Shown here: positions 8,798-17,922 of the stretch, piece by piece
Numbering within the stretch: position 1 is the first letter of the stretch
Layout of the letters: every line of letters starts with the position of its first letter
Origin: CAJQQK01 sp051010015
Lineage (GTDB): Bacteria > Pseudomonadota > Alphaproteobacteria > Rhizobiales > Hyphomicrobiaceae
Direction of reading: 5' to 3'
Assembly (NCBI GenBank): GCA_051010015.1
Contig: JBPCVZ010000183.1
Span: 6,463-70,462, forward strand
DNA length: 64,000 bases
Translations under genes and position numbers: made by a program
The notes under the pieces: generated by a model
What the model was told of the DNA's origin: nothing
Database searches by the model: none
What the model saw: the letters and a program-made list of their open reading frames with translations, nothing else

Positions 8798-9535
8798 ATG
8801 GCGCAAACCGGAAGCACCAGCCGAGAGCCCAAAGCCTTGCTGTTTGACGTGTTCGGCACCGTTGTTGACTGGCGCACGAGTGTCATCAATGAGCTGCGGT
8901 CCTACGGCCAGGGACGCGGCATTAATGCCAATTGGGAAGCCTTTGCTGATGATTGGCGCGGCTTGTATCAGCCATCCATGGAAGCAGTGCGCAACAACTC
9001 CCGCTCGTTCGTTCCGCTCGACGACCTCCATCGTGAAAGCTTGCGCACGTTGATCAGCAAGTATGATCTGCCGCGGCCCAATGAACGCGAGGAAGATCAT
9101 CTCGTGACGATCTGGCATCGATTGAAACCATGGTCAGATGTTATCGAAGGCATGTACCGATTGAAGCGCCATTATATTCTGGGCACGCTGTCGAACGGCA
9201 ACATTGGGCTGATGGTGCGGCTGGCAAAACATAGCGGCCTCCCCTGGGATGCGATCCTCGGCGCCGAAATTGCCAATGACTACAAGCCCCAGCCTCAAGT
9301 CTATCGCGCATCGGCCGCGGCGCTCAATCTGCATGAATCCGAGTGCATGCTGGTCGCTGCTCACAACGACGACCTGGCTGCAGCCGCGGCGGTGGGATTC
9401 CAGACGGCGTTTGTTGTGCGCCCGGATGAGTACGGTCCCAACCAGGTGCGCGACAAGCATGCGACCCACTCCTGGAACATTGTCACCGACAGCTTCGCCG
9501 GCCTCGCGGATCAGCTCAACTGCCCGCGCTACTGA
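8798..9535 (+). CDS. Haloacid dehalogenase, type II (HAD superfamily)
   Basis: 245 residues. Motif I is FDVFGTVVDW with the nucleophilic Asp at residue 17. The Arg/Ser of motif II lie in GTLSNGN, the Lys of motif III in ANDYKPQPQVY, and the acidic motif IV in VAAHNDDLAAA. This set is that of L-2-haloacid dehalogenases and close relatives, which hydrolyse short 2-haloacids to 2-hydroxyacids; many members in non-dehalogenating bacteria have other substrates. AAGGGA precedes the ATG by 8 nt. It stands alone, convergent with the methyltransferase downstream. Confidence 0.88.
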   Translation: MAQTGSTSREPKALLFDVFGTVVDWRTSVINELRSYGQGRGINANWEAFADDWRGLYQPSMEAVRNNSRSFVPLDDLHRESLRTLISKYDLPRPNEREEDHLVTIWHRLKPWSDVIEGMYRLKRHYILGTLSNGNIGLMVRLAKHSGLPWDAILGAEIANDYKPQPQVYRASAAALNLHESECMLVAAHNDDLAAAAAVGFQTAFVVRPDEYGPNQVRDKHATHSWNIVTDSFAGLADQLNCPRY

Positions 9536-9575
9536 CGGCCTGCAAACACACAATCGACGCTAGACATGGGCGGCA

Positions 9576-10616
9576 TCAGGCAGGCTTTTGTAGGGTCATG
9601 ACTTTGGACATGAACGCGAGGCGGACGCCACCGTCCTCCAATCCTGCATCGGCAAACATCTGCCCAAGGTCGTCAATCAGGTAATTCCGGTAGTATGGCT
9701 CGTGGAAGCGTTCCGGGAATGCTTCCAGCAGACCGTCCCAGCCAGGCTTGTCGCCAAATTGCAGGCTGTCAATCATGACGAACAGACCGCCAGGTTTGAG
9801 TACGCGCGCAATCTCTTGGGCCGCCGTTCGCCGCGCATCGCCAGGCAATTCGTGAAACAGGAAAATCGACGTGACGACGTCCTGAGATGCATCATCTACC
9901 GGCATGTCTTCCACATTGCCACGCAACCACGTCACACTGCGCAAGTCACCGATATGGCGATCGGCTTCACCGAGATAGGCTGCGGAAAGGTCGAGCCCTG
10001 TGAGGTTCATGCGTGGATAGCTACGCCGGACATCGCGCAGGAACCGCCCCGTGCCGCAAGCGATGTCGAGAAGAGCAACGGCCCGCTGGTCACGCCCGCG
10101 CATAAAGCTGCCAATCGGTCGAAAAGCTGCCCGCCGCATCGCGTCGGCACAGCCATAGAACAGTGTCTCGACCTGGACATCGTAAATCTGGGCGGATTCG
10201 TCGGTGAGATGGCCGCCGGTCTGGAAATGAAAGTCCTGCGCATAGTAGTCGGGCAGGTCATCGCCTGTCGCGTGCACCTTGGCCGTATCGACGATACCTT
10301 GCGCGCGTCGGTCAATCGTTGACGGCAAATCCTGCATCATGGCACGCAGCCGGCCGACGTGACGCGGCAAGCGGCTAGGACGAAACTCCGCGCCCGGATT
10401 GACACCGGCACCCGCATCCGCGGCATCTTCGAGCAGAAAATGTCGCAGATCAGCGAACAACTCGCCACGCGTTGGCACCGGCAATCTCGGTTTATTGGCG
10501 ACTTGCGCCTGCTTCGGCACCAGGCGGTTGGCAAGTAGGCGGTTGATCCCATAGAACCAGCCAACCCGCGCGGTACTCGACGCCAACCGCATGGCAACAT
10601 CAATTGGACCAGACAT
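9576..10616 (-). CDS. Class I SAM-dependent methyltransferase
   Basis: 346 residues. The Rossmann methyltransferase core begins around residue 190: ALLDIACGTGRFLRDV (motif I, SAM-binding glycines), LTGLDLSAAYL (motif II), GNVEDMPVDDASQDVV, and RVLKPGGLFVMIDS (motif IV/post). The N-terminal 150 residues are helical and match no domain I can name. The substrate is unknown; the post-I pattern resembles small-molecule, UbiE-like enzymes. A GGAAAGGCGG ribosome site lies just ahead of ATG 10616, which is preferred to the longer frame starting at 10667. It follows the TrmA-like gene on the same strand after about 100 bp. Confidence 0.82.
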   Translation of the reverse strand: MSGPIDVAMRLASSTARVGWFYGINRLLANRLVPKQAQVANKPRLPVPTRGELFADLRHFLLEDAADAGAGVNPGAEFRPSRLPRHVGRLRAMMQDLPSTIDRRAQGIVDTAKVHATGDDLPDYYAQDFHFQTGGHLTDESAQIYDVQVETLFYGCADAMRRAAFRPIGSFMRGRDQRAVALLDIACGTGRFLRDVRRSYPRMNLTGLDLSAAYLGEADRHIGDLRSVTWLRGNVEDMPVDDASQDVVTSIFLFHELPGDARRTAAQEIARVLKPGGLFVMIDSLQFGDKPGWDGLLEAFPERFHEPYYRNYLIDDLGQMFADAGLEDGGVRLAFMSKVMTLQKPA

Positions 10617-10715
10617 GAACCGCCTTTCCCGGCATGTTTGCAACACCGGCAGAGCAACATACTCCACGCAGAGGTCGTAACGGCAATCGCGTCATGCAAG
10701 TCCGGACCACGGGCG

Positions 10716-11975
10716 CTAGCGTCGCAGGATGGCGATCGCCTCGACGTGGGCGCCGTAAAGGAACTGATCGATCGGTGTGACCTTTTGCAGCTTAAAGCCT
10801 CCTTCGACGAGGATCCTCAGATCACGCGCCAGCGTCGCCGGATTGCACGAAATCGCGACAGCAAGCGGCACCTTCGACTTGGCGAGCGCCTCGGCCTGGG
10901 CCGCAGCTCCGGCACGCGGCGGGTCGAAAACAACGGCATCGAACGGTTTCAACTCGTTGCGCGACAACGGTTCGCGGAAAAGATCGCGCCTGAGGCTCTC
11001 GACAGGCTTGAGACCCTGGGCACGGCGAACGGCATCGGCAAGCGCGGCAATGGCGTCCGGCTGGCTGTCGACCGCCAATACGCGCGCTTGCTTGGCAAGC
11101 GGCAGGGTGAACGCGCCGAGCCCGCAAAACAGGTCGGCGACATACTTGGCGCGATCGAGCGCCTTCACGACGGCTGCGGCCATGACCGTTTCGGCAGCTG
11201 CAACCGCCTGGACAAAGGCGCCGGGCGGCACGCGCAGATCGCCTCCGGCAATCTGCAAAACGGGCTGCGCACTCTGGTAGATCTCATCGCTGTCAACGGT
11301 AAGCCGCAAAATGTCACCGCGCTGCGCGATGACCGCCAATGTCTGACGGGCGGACGCTGACAGGCGCTTCTTGATACCGCTGACCAGCACATCAATACCG
11401 TTGTCCGCGCGCAGAACGTGCAGGCGCGCTTCTTTCGGCAACGAGGCGCCACCGGAAATCTCGGCCATGATGAGGCCAAGGACCGGGAGCGAATTGACGA
11501 TCTCCGGCATCGCAATCGTGCATGCCGTGATCTCAACCAGCGTGTGTGAGCGCGTTTCGCGAAAGCCGAGGCGCACCCGTCCATCGACCAACTCGGCGGA
11601 CAAGGTCAAACGCCGACGCGAGCCGGGTGGTGCGCGCCACAACGGCCCTAGCTGCACATCAATGCCTTGGTGCGCCAGCGCATGACGCAGCATGCCTGTT
11701 TTCCAGTCCGTGTAGAGCGTATCCTGCATATGCTGCGCAACACAGCCGCCGCATGCTCCGAAATGCATACACGGCGGGTCGGTGCGCTCCGGCGCATCGT
11801 TGAGGCGCTCGAAGCCGCCCCCAGCGACCTGACACCAGCGTTCGCCCGGCAGCGCCTGAGGCACGAACTGAGAGCCGTCGGCAGTATCCACAACGCCGTC
11901 GCCCTGAGCGCCAAGCCGGTCGATCGTCAGAATTTGTTGACCGGTTTTCGCGTCTACGCACCGACCGCTAGCCAT
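10716..11975 (-). CDS. TrmA/RlmD-family RNA (uracil-5-)methyltransferase
   Basis: 419 residues. An N-terminal TRAM-like RNA-binding domain (TIDRLGAQGDGVVD) is followed by cysteines for a [4Fe-4S] cluster (CMHFGACGGCVAQH) and a SAM domain with DLFCGLGAFTLPLA. FDAVVFDPPRAG and AISCNPATLARD follow, with the nucleophilic Cys at about residue 377. This is the catalytic layout of enzymes that methylate uridine C5 in tRNA or 23S rRNA. Which site it modifies cannot be told; the compact length resembles the RlmCD-like alphaproteobacterial clade. Its start overlaps the tlyA stop by 8 bp, so the two are probably translationally coupled. Confidence 0.9.
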   Translation of the reverse strand: MASGRCVDAKTGQQILTIDRLGAQGDGVVDTADGSQFVPQALPGERWCQVAGGGFERLNDAPERTDPPCMHFGACGGCVAQHMQDTLYTDWKTGMLRHALAHQGIDVQLGPLWRAPPGSRRRLTLSAELVDGRVRLGFRETRSHTLVEITACTIAMPEIVNSLPVLGLIMAEISGGASLPKEARLHVLRADNGIDVLVSGIKKRLSASARQTLAVIAQRGDILRLTVDSDEIYQSAQPVLQIAGGDLRVPPGAFVQAVAAAETVMAAAVVKALDRAKYVADLFCGLGAFTLPLAKQARVLAVDSQPDAIAALADAVRRAQGLKPVESLRRDLFREPLSRNELKPFDAVVFDPPRAGAAAQAEALAKSKVPLAVAISCNPATLARDLRILVEGGFKLQKVTPIDQFLYGAHVEAIAILRR

Positions 11976-12708
11976 CGCGTCGCGCTCCGATCAGGTATTC
12001 GGCATTGCCCGATCCACCCGCTATCGGCGACGTTATAATGCCTTGTACACGCCAGCCGGACTGCGTCCCAAGCCACGACCGTACGCTGTCAACCATGTGC
12101 TCACGCACCTGCACATCGCGCAATATCCCATCACTTCCCAGGGCCTCCGGCCCAGCCTCGAACTGCGGCTTGACCAGCGCGATCGCCCATCCGCCGCGGG
12201 CAACCAGCATCAGCGGCCCGGGCAGTGCCTTCATCAACGAAATGAAACTGACGTCGCAAACCAGCGCATCGACGGGCGCACAGACATCATCGCCGCTGAT
12301 CTTGCGAGCATCGACGCCTTCGAGATTGCGGACGCGCCGGTCTCCTTTGAGGGTCGCATCGAGCTGCCCGCGTCCGACATCGATGGCGTAGACTTCGCGC
12401 GCACCGTTCTGCAATAGGACTTCGGTGAAACCGCCGGTTGACGCTCCAATGTCCAAGATGCGGCGGTTGGCACAACTGAATTTGAAATACGCCAGCCCCG
12501 CGATCAGTTTTTCAGCTCCGCGGGAGACGAATTTGGGCGTATCCGGACGCAGCGTAATGACATGATTATCATTGATCGAGCGACTGCCTTTTCGCTCGAT
12601 CGTGCCGTCGACCATGACAAAACCTCGGCGAACGAGATCGCGTCCGCTGGAACGACTCCTGACCAATCCCCTCTCCACGAGGACACTATCCAGTCTTTCG
12701 CGTGACAT
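11968..12708 (-). CDS. tlyA: TlyA-family rRNA 2'-O-methyltransferase / hemolysin-like
   Basis: 246 residues. An N-terminal S4 RNA-binding domain (residues 1-60, RLDSVLVERGLVRSRS) is followed by an FtsJ-like SAM methyltransferase domain: ILDIGASTGGFTEVLL, VYAIDVGRGQLD, LVCDVSFISL and ALVKPQFEAG. TlyA proteins methylate cytidines of 16S and/or 23S rRNA; the old hemolysin name is historical. The K-D-K-type catalytic residues are consistent (Lys in VKPQFE). It is coupled to the downstream TrmA-like gene, and dxs lies upstream on the same strand with a 148-bp gap. Confidence 0.92.
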   Translation of the reverse strand: MSRERLDSVLVERGLVRSRSSGRDLVRRGFVMVDGTIERKGSRSINDNHVITLRPDTPKFVSRGAEKLIAGLAYFKFSCANRRILDIGASTGGFTEVLLQNGAREVYAIDVGRGQLDATLKGDRRVRNLEGVDARKISGDDVCAPVDALVCDVSFISLMKALPGPLMLVARGGWAIALVKPQFEAGPEALGSDGILRDVQVREHMVDSVRSWLGTQSGWRVQGIITSPIAGGSGNAEYLIGARRDG

Positions 12709-12856
12709 ACACTTCCGTCCGAGGCTGCAAAGCCGACGCGTTTACCAGGCAACGAGCCTAAGCACCGACAGTGAACACGTTCTAGCGCCTGCTGTGCAAG
12801 CACCGATCATCACTCAATCGGCGTTTGTATGGGGGGATTCGTGCGTTCACTACACG

Positions 12857-14770
12857 TCAGGCGCGGTGGACTCCATCCAACAACGCCTCTTTTCCCAGCG
12901 CTGCTAGCGCTTTTGCAACAATTCCGTTGCGATCGAGACCCGCCGTTTCGTACATCTTTTCGGGCTTTTCCTGATCGATGAAGACATCGGGCAACACCAG
13001 CGTGCGCACTTTCAGCCCACGGTCAAGCAGACCTTCATCCGCGAGGAAACCGAGTACATGCGAGCCAAAGCCACCGATCGAGCCTTCCTCGATCGTGAGC
13101 AGCACTTCGTGCTCGCGCGCCAAATCGCGGATCAACTGCTCATCGAGCGGTTTGGCAAAACGGGCGTCTGCGACGGTTGTCGGCAGCCCCATCGAGCCAA
13201 GCATCTCAGCAGCCGCTATCGCCTCCTGCAAGCGGGTGCCGAGGGACAGCAGCGCGATCGATGTGCCCTCTCGAATAATCCGCCCTCTTCCGATTTCGAG
13301 CGGGACGCCAGCTTCCGGCATATCGACACCGACACCTTCACCCCTGGGATAGCGGAAGGCGCAGGGCCGATCATCGATCTCAACCGCGGTTGCCACCATG
13401 TGGCGCAATTCGGCCTCGTCGGCAGCGGCCATCACAACGAAATGCGGCAAACAGCTGAGATAGGTGATGTCAAACGAACCGGCATGGGTCGGGCCGTCAG
13501 CACCGACCAGGCCGGCCCGGTCGATGGCGAAGCGCACCGGCAGTTTCTGGATCGCGACATCATGCACGACCTGATCGTAGGCGCGCTGCAAGAACGTGGA
13601 ATAAATCGCCGCGAACGGCTTATAGCCTTCGGTGGCAAGGCCAGCCGCGAACGTGACGCCATGCTGCTCGGCGATGCCGACGTCGAAAGTTCGATCCGGG
13701 AACTCTTCACCGAACAGATCAAGGCCGGTACCGGACGGCATCGCGGCGGTCACCGCGACGATCTTGTCATCCTTACGCGCCTCCTGGATCAAGCTCTGCG
13801 CGAACACTTTGGTATAACCAGGCGCATTGGGGGGCGCCTTGACTTGATCGCCCGTAATCACATCGAACTTATTGACGCCGTGGTACTTGTCGGCGGAGTT
13901 TTCAGCCGGCGGATAGCCCTTGCCCTTCTTGGTCACGACATGCACCAGGATCGGCCCCTGCTGCGCATCACGAACGTTTTTCAGGACCGGCACCAATTGG
14001 TCGAGATCGTGGCCGTCGATCGGGCCGACGTAGTAGAAGCCGAGTTCCTCGAACCAGGCGCCGCCCTGCCACAGATGGCGCGTATATTCTTCCACGCGCG
14101 CCGCGCGCCGTTCCCATGATTTCGGCAGGCGTTTGGCAAGTTGCTTGGCGATGTCGCGCACGTAAAGATAGGTGCCGCTCGACGTAATCCGGGCAAGATA
14201 GTGAGAAAGCGCGCCGGTCGGCGGCGCAATCGACATGTCGTTGTCGTTGAGGACAACAATCAGGCGCTCGTTGCGCGCACCGGCATTGTTGATCGCTTCG
14301 TAGGCCATGCCCGCGCTCATCGCGCCATCGCCGATGACAGCCACGACGTTGCTGTCGCGCTCGGACAGATCACGCGCCACCGCCATGCCGAGGCTGGCGG
14401 AAATCGATGTCGAAGAATGCGCCGCGCCGAACGGGTCGTAGGCGCTTTCGGCGCGTTTGGTGAAACCGGACAGGCCGTTGCCCTGGCGCAGGGTCCGAAT
14501 GCGGTCGCGCCGACCGGTTAGGACCTTGTGCGGATAGCACTGGTGCCCGACGTCCCAGATCAGGCGGTCTTCCGGCGTGTTGAACACCCAGTGCAAAGCC
14601 GTCGTCAACTCGACAACGCCGAGGCCGGCACCGAGGTGCCCGCCGGTCACCGATACCGCATCGATCGTCTCGATGCGCAGCTCATCCGCGACCTGTTGCA
14701 GGTCCGATTGCGCAATGGCGCGCAAATCGCTCGGCAGATTGATGGTGTCCAGCAGCGGAGTTTTGCTCAT
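12857..14770 (-). CDS. dxs: 1-Deoxy-D-xylulose-5-phosphate synthase
   Basis: 637 residues. A thiamine-diphosphate enzyme that condenses pyruvate and glyceraldehyde-3-phosphate, the first step of the MEP isoprenoid pathway. Motifs include GGHLGAGLGVVELT, DVGHQCYPHK, SAYDPFGAAHSSTSIS, the ThDP/Mg motif GDGAMSAGMAYEA...N, GPIDGHD, and DRAGLVGADGPTHAG in the pyrimidine domain. The C-terminal transketolase domain carries the usual DARFAKPLD. The frame is open to 14830, but MSKTPLLDTI at 14770 fits the family start. It sits 165 bp after xseB on the same strand, a common alphaproteobacterial order. Confidence 0.97.
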   Translation of the reverse strand: MSKTPLLDTINLPSDLRAIAQSDLQQVADELRIETIDAVSVTGGHLGAGLGVVELTTALHWVFNTPEDRLIWDVGHQCYPHKVLTGRRDRIRTLRQGNGLSGFTKRAESAYDPFGAAHSSTSISASLGMAVARDLSERDSNVVAVIGDGAMSAGMAYEAINNAGARNERLIVVLNDNDMSIAPPTGALSHYLARITSSGTYLYVRDIAKQLAKRLPKSWERRAARVEEYTRHLWQGGAWFEELGFYYVGPIDGHDLDQLVPVLKNVRDAQQGPILVHVVTKKGKGYPPAENSADKYHGVNKFDVITGDQVKAPPNAPGYTKVFAQSLIQEARKDDKIVAVTAAMPSGTGLDLFGEEFPDRTFDVGIAEQHGVTFAAGLATEGYKPFAAIYSTFLQRAYDQVVHDVAIQKLPVRFAIDRAGLVGADGPTHAGSFDITYLSCLPHFVVMAAADEAELRHMVATAVEIDDRPCAFRYPRGEGVGVDMPEAGVPLEIGRGRIIREGTSIALLSLGTRLQEAIAAAEMLGSMGLPTTVADARFAKPLDEQLIRDLAREHEVLLTIEEGSIGGFGSHVLGFLADEGLLDRGLKVRTLVLPDVFIDQEKPEKMYETAGLDRNGIVAKALAALGKEALLDGVHRA

Positions 14771-14935
14771 GAGTAATCTATCACTGTAAACGTGCTCTTT
14801 TGTCGGCGTTGCCCACCGCATGCCGTACATCTAGTGCGTGTGCCTGCGAAAGAAAACCCGGGCAATCGTCGCGGTCGCAGCAACGGTCATCGGATGTCGA
14901 GCGAAGCCCCCGTCAACGCAGCCTCGAAAGACCTT

Positions 14936-15190
14936 CTATTCCGGGCGATCAAGCGGCTGCGTGCCGGTTGGTTCACCATCTTGTCCGACCGTCAGTTTTT
15001 CGACCTTGGCCTCGGCCTGTTTGAGGCGTCGGTCGCAATGGTCGCGCAATGCTTCGCCGCGCTCGTAGATCGTGATGCTCTCCTCGAGTTCCACATCCCC
15101 CCGCTCGAGGCGTGCGACGATCGCTTCAAGCTCCTTCAGCGCGCGCTCGTAGCTCATGTCCTTGATGTCAGCATGCTTCGCAGCGGCCAT
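14936..15190 (-). CDS. xseB: Exodeoxyribonuclease VII small subunit
   Basis: 84 residues. The diagnostic core MSYERALKELEAIVARLERGDVELEES...YERGE is complete and predicted helical, as expected for the XseB subunits that coat the long coiled-coil arm of XseA in the single-strand exonuclease VII complex. GGTGGA lies just ahead of ATG 15190, which is preferred over an upstream in-frame ATG at 15217. No xseA is in this window. The gene lies between the HDAC-like gene and dxs on one strand. Confidence 0.94.
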   Translation of the reverse strand: MAAAKHADIKDMSYERALKELEAIVARLERGDVELEESITIYERGEALRDHCDRRLKQAEAKVEKLTVGQDGEPTGTQPLDRPE

Positions 15191-15266
15191 GTCGTTTTCC
15201 ACCTTCACCCATCCCAATCGGCGTGTCGCACGCCGGTCCGCATTACGTCCTGTCGACTAGTTCGGG

Positions 15267-16214
15267 CTAGGCGCCCATCAGCATCTGGACATGCCCGCTC
15301 GCCGATCGACCAAGCGCGGCCAGATCGTAGCCGCCTTCGAGCATCGAAACAACGCGACCACCGGCCTGCTGTTCGGCCGCCTCCATCAGTTTGTCGGTTA
15401 CCCACACAAAATCGTCCTCGACGAGACGCAGATTGGCCAGCGGATCGGCTTCGTGTGCATCGAAACCTGCTGATATAATGATCAAATCCGGGGCAAAATC
15501 GTGGAGCGCCGGCAGGATGCGATTGTTGAAGGCATCGCGAAAGGGGCCGCCGCCGTCGTTCGGACTGAGCGGCGCGTTGCAAATCGTGCCCTTGTCGCCT
15601 TCTTCGCGCAACGCGCCGGTGCCCGGATATAGAGGCATTTGGTGGGTCGAGCCGAGGAATAGGTCATTCTCGGCCCAAAAGATGTCCTGCGTGCCATTGC
15701 CATGGTGAACGTCGAAGTCGACAACGGCAACACGATCGGCGCCGTGCAGTACGCGGGCATAGTGGGCAGCGATCGCGGCATTGGAGAAAAGGCAAAACCC
15801 CATCGCGCGCTCGGCTTCCGCGTGATGGCCGCAGGGCCGTACCTGGCAGAATGCGTTCTTGATGTCGTTGGTCTTCTCGAAGACCCGGTCGACCGCCTCG
15901 AGTCCGGCGCCAACGGCACGTAACGCAGCTTCCCAGGTGCCAGGTGACAGGACCGTGTCCGGATCGAGGCGTACGGCCGGCTGGCCTGGTTCGGGGCGTG
16001 CCGCCTTGATGGCGTCGAGATACGATTTGGGATGCGCCCGCAGGATCGCTTCCTCGCAATCATCACGCAGCGGTGCATCATCACGCACGAGGCCGTCGAA
16101 GATTTCTTCTGCGAAGACCTTGTCGAGGACCCGCATGCGGTCGGGCCGCTCGGGGTGTCCCGCGCCGGTGTCGTGGTCGACAAAGCAAGGATGCGTCAAC
16201 AGGAGCGTCGCCAT
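15267..16214 (-). CDS. Histone deacetylase-family amidohydrolase (acetylpolyamine-type)
   Basis: 315 residues with the arginase/deacetylase fold. Catalytic features are RPCGHHAEAERAMGFC (His-His dyad), VVDFDVHHGNGTQD (zinc ligands Asp and His) and IISAGFDAHEADPL (third zinc ligand Asp). LEGGYDLAALG near the end is the usual C-terminal glycine loop. Bacterial members deacetylate acetylated polyamines or small amides in the cytoplasm; no histone role is implied. It is first in a probable minus-strand run with xseB and dxs, starting at ATG 16214. Confidence 0.92.
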   Translation of the reverse strand: MATLLLTHPCFVDHDTGAGHPERPDRMRVLDKVFAEEIFDGLVRDDAPLRDDCEEAILRAHPKSYLDAIKAARPEPGQPAVRLDPDTVLSPGTWEAALRAVGAGLEAVDRVFEKTNDIKNAFCQVRPCGHHAEAERAMGFCLFSNAAIAAHYARVLHGADRVAVVDFDVHHGNGTQDIFWAENDLFLGSTHQMPLYPGTGALREEGDKGTICNAPLSPNDGGGPFRDAFNNRILPALHDFAPDLIIISAGFDAHEADPLANLRLVEDDFVWVTDKLMEAAEQQAGGRVVSMLEGGYDLAALGRSASGHVQMLMGA

Positions 16215-16282
16215 AATATCTCGTTTTCCAAGTTGCTAACGAGGCACGACCTTAGAGTGCGCTGGAATGGATTGGAATATGC

Positions 16283-17806
16283 CTATCCGGTCGCAGTGCC
16301 GGCATCCGCCTTGGCTGAACGATGCCGTCCGCCGAACAGCCAAGCGGCGGCGCGTATGAGCCCCCATAGGGCCGCCGGAATACCGGCAATCGGCAGGAAC
16401 AGCAATGCGAACACGGCCCAGCGCACCGCTCGGGCGGTTTCGAAGCCGCCACGATTGGCGTACGCGCCGCGTACTTCGGTCGGCCAAAGGCGTAGCCACC
16501 AGCGCCGCGCCACAGGAAATGCCATGAGGCCGATTAGGAAAGCCAGCCCAACGCCATACTGGATCGATGAGGCTATGCCGGGAACGAAACGGCGGTCGAG
16601 TTCCTGTTGGCGTCGCATCGCGACAAACTCGCCGTCCACCGCGTGCGGCAGCACGTTGCCAGCCACCTCCGACACGAGTTCGGCCAATAGGCTCGACAGA
16701 GTGCCGGGCTGTTTTTCGAGGACACCGGCGCGCATCGGCACGACACTCAGCGCGACGCGATCCGCATTGCGCGCACGCGCCTCGACGAACAAGCGGCCTG
16801 TGCCGCCGGACAATCTATTGAGAAAATCGCCGAGCGTATCCCCCTGCAACGCTTCGATCAGGCCATCGACCTCGACCCGCTGCCACAACCAGTTGCGGGT
16901 GCCGGGCTGGCGCGGCGCTGCCGCATTGACGAACAGCAGGTTGGCATCGTTGTCTGCTGCGGCGACGCGCAATGGCTCGAGCGCCAGCGCCTGCTCGATT
17001 CCAGATGGCGTGCGATAGATCAGCGTACTGGCATCCGTGAGACGCCCTGTCATCACTGCGATCTGCCCGCGCAGTGTCGCCAAGGCCGATTTGAGCCGAG
17101 CAGGATTGATTGCATCGACCGACTGACGGCCATCCTGTCGGATCGTCGCAACCGGTCGAAACGTATCCGGCGCATCAGCCTGCAACGCCAAGACACGCAT
17201 CGCGCGGTTACTTAATGGTCTCTTCAACTGCCATGCGGTTTCAACAAAAACCGAGCGATCATTGCTGCGCACAAAAACGTTGGGCCGGACCTCGGCAAAC
17301 CAGCCGCCGACACCACGCCGACCGATGGCGCGCAACCGATAGCTCTGGCCCGAGACGACCATGCGCAGCTTGGCATCGACGGGCAATTGGCCGAGATGCT
17401 CACCATGGGCAAACACGCTGACGGCTGTCAGATAAATCACCACCGGCGCCGGGCGGACGACCGCGTCGGGCGCGAGATGGGTGTAGACGCGTGCCAACTC
17501 TTGCTTGTTCGCGGTTGTAAAACGTTGCCCGGCCTGGTTGACGAACGTCCAGTGGCCCTCCGCCGTGACGCCGGCCGCAAGGACAAGAGCCGGCGGCCTG
17601 ACCGTTTGCTTGCGAATCAAACCGACAGCAGTCGACAACTGACCGCGAGAGTTCTGTGGCGCGGCCCCCATAACCATTTCCCGAATACCGCTCAGCCAGC
17701 CCGACGTGTCGGGCGTCGCGGCGTGACTCGGCAGGGCGGCAGCGAGCGTAAGGGCGAGCACGATCCAGCAACGGATCAGAGCGCCGCCGCCTTGTAGCCT
17801 TGTCAT
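16283..17806 (-). CDS. Exported protein with two C-terminal membrane helices, unknown function
   Basis: 507 residues from ATG 17806 (the frame is open to 17923, but this start gives a clean signal peptide, IRCWIVLALTLAAALPSHA). A long exported region follows, containing GHWTFVNQAGQRFT and a run of beta-rich segments. Near the C-terminus are two hydrophobic stretches, SIQYGVGLAFLIGLMAFPVA and AVRWAVFALLFLPIAGIPAA, then a basic tail. This predicts a periplasmic domain anchored by C-terminal helices. No known domain is evident. It may be co-transcribed with the enoyl-CoA hydratase upstream (116-bp gap). Confidence 0.72.
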   Translation of the reverse strand: MTRLQGGGALIRCWIVLALTLAAALPSHAATPDTSGWLSGIREMVMGAAPQNSRGQLSTAVGLIRKQTVRPPALVLAAGVTAEGHWTFVNQAGQRFTTANKQELARVYTHLAPDAVVRPAPVVIYLTAVSVFAHGEHLGQLPVDAKLRMVVSGQSYRLRAIGRRGVGGWFAEVRPNVFVRSNDRSVFVETAWQLKRPLSNRAMRVLALQADAPDTFRPVATIRQDGRQSVDAINPARLKSALATLRGQIAVMTGRLTDASTLIYRTPSGIEQALALEPLRVAAADNDANLLFVNAAAPRQPGTRNWLWQRVEVDGLIEALQGDTLGDFLNRLSGGTGRLFVEARARNADRVALSVVPMRAGVLEKQPGTLSSLLAELVSEVAGNVLPHAVDGEFVAMRRQQELDRRFVPGIASSIQYGVGLAFLIGLMAFPVARRWWLRLWPTEVRGAYANRGGFETARAVRWAVFALLFLPIAGIPAALWGLIRAAAWLFGGRHRSAKADAGTATG

Positions 17807-17922
17807 TTTGCGCCGACGAGTTGCATATCGGCCTGGATTGCACATGCCGACATGATAGCGCGAAGTTGGGAGAAAATCGGCCCCTGAACGATGTGATCCT
17901 CTCGAAATGCAAAGCCCGCGCA

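Noticed and set aside
15267..16214. Histone deacetylase-like gene as a sign of eukaryotic transfer
   Set aside because: This family is widespread in bacteria and the gene sits in a normal alphaproteobacterial order with xseB and dxs.
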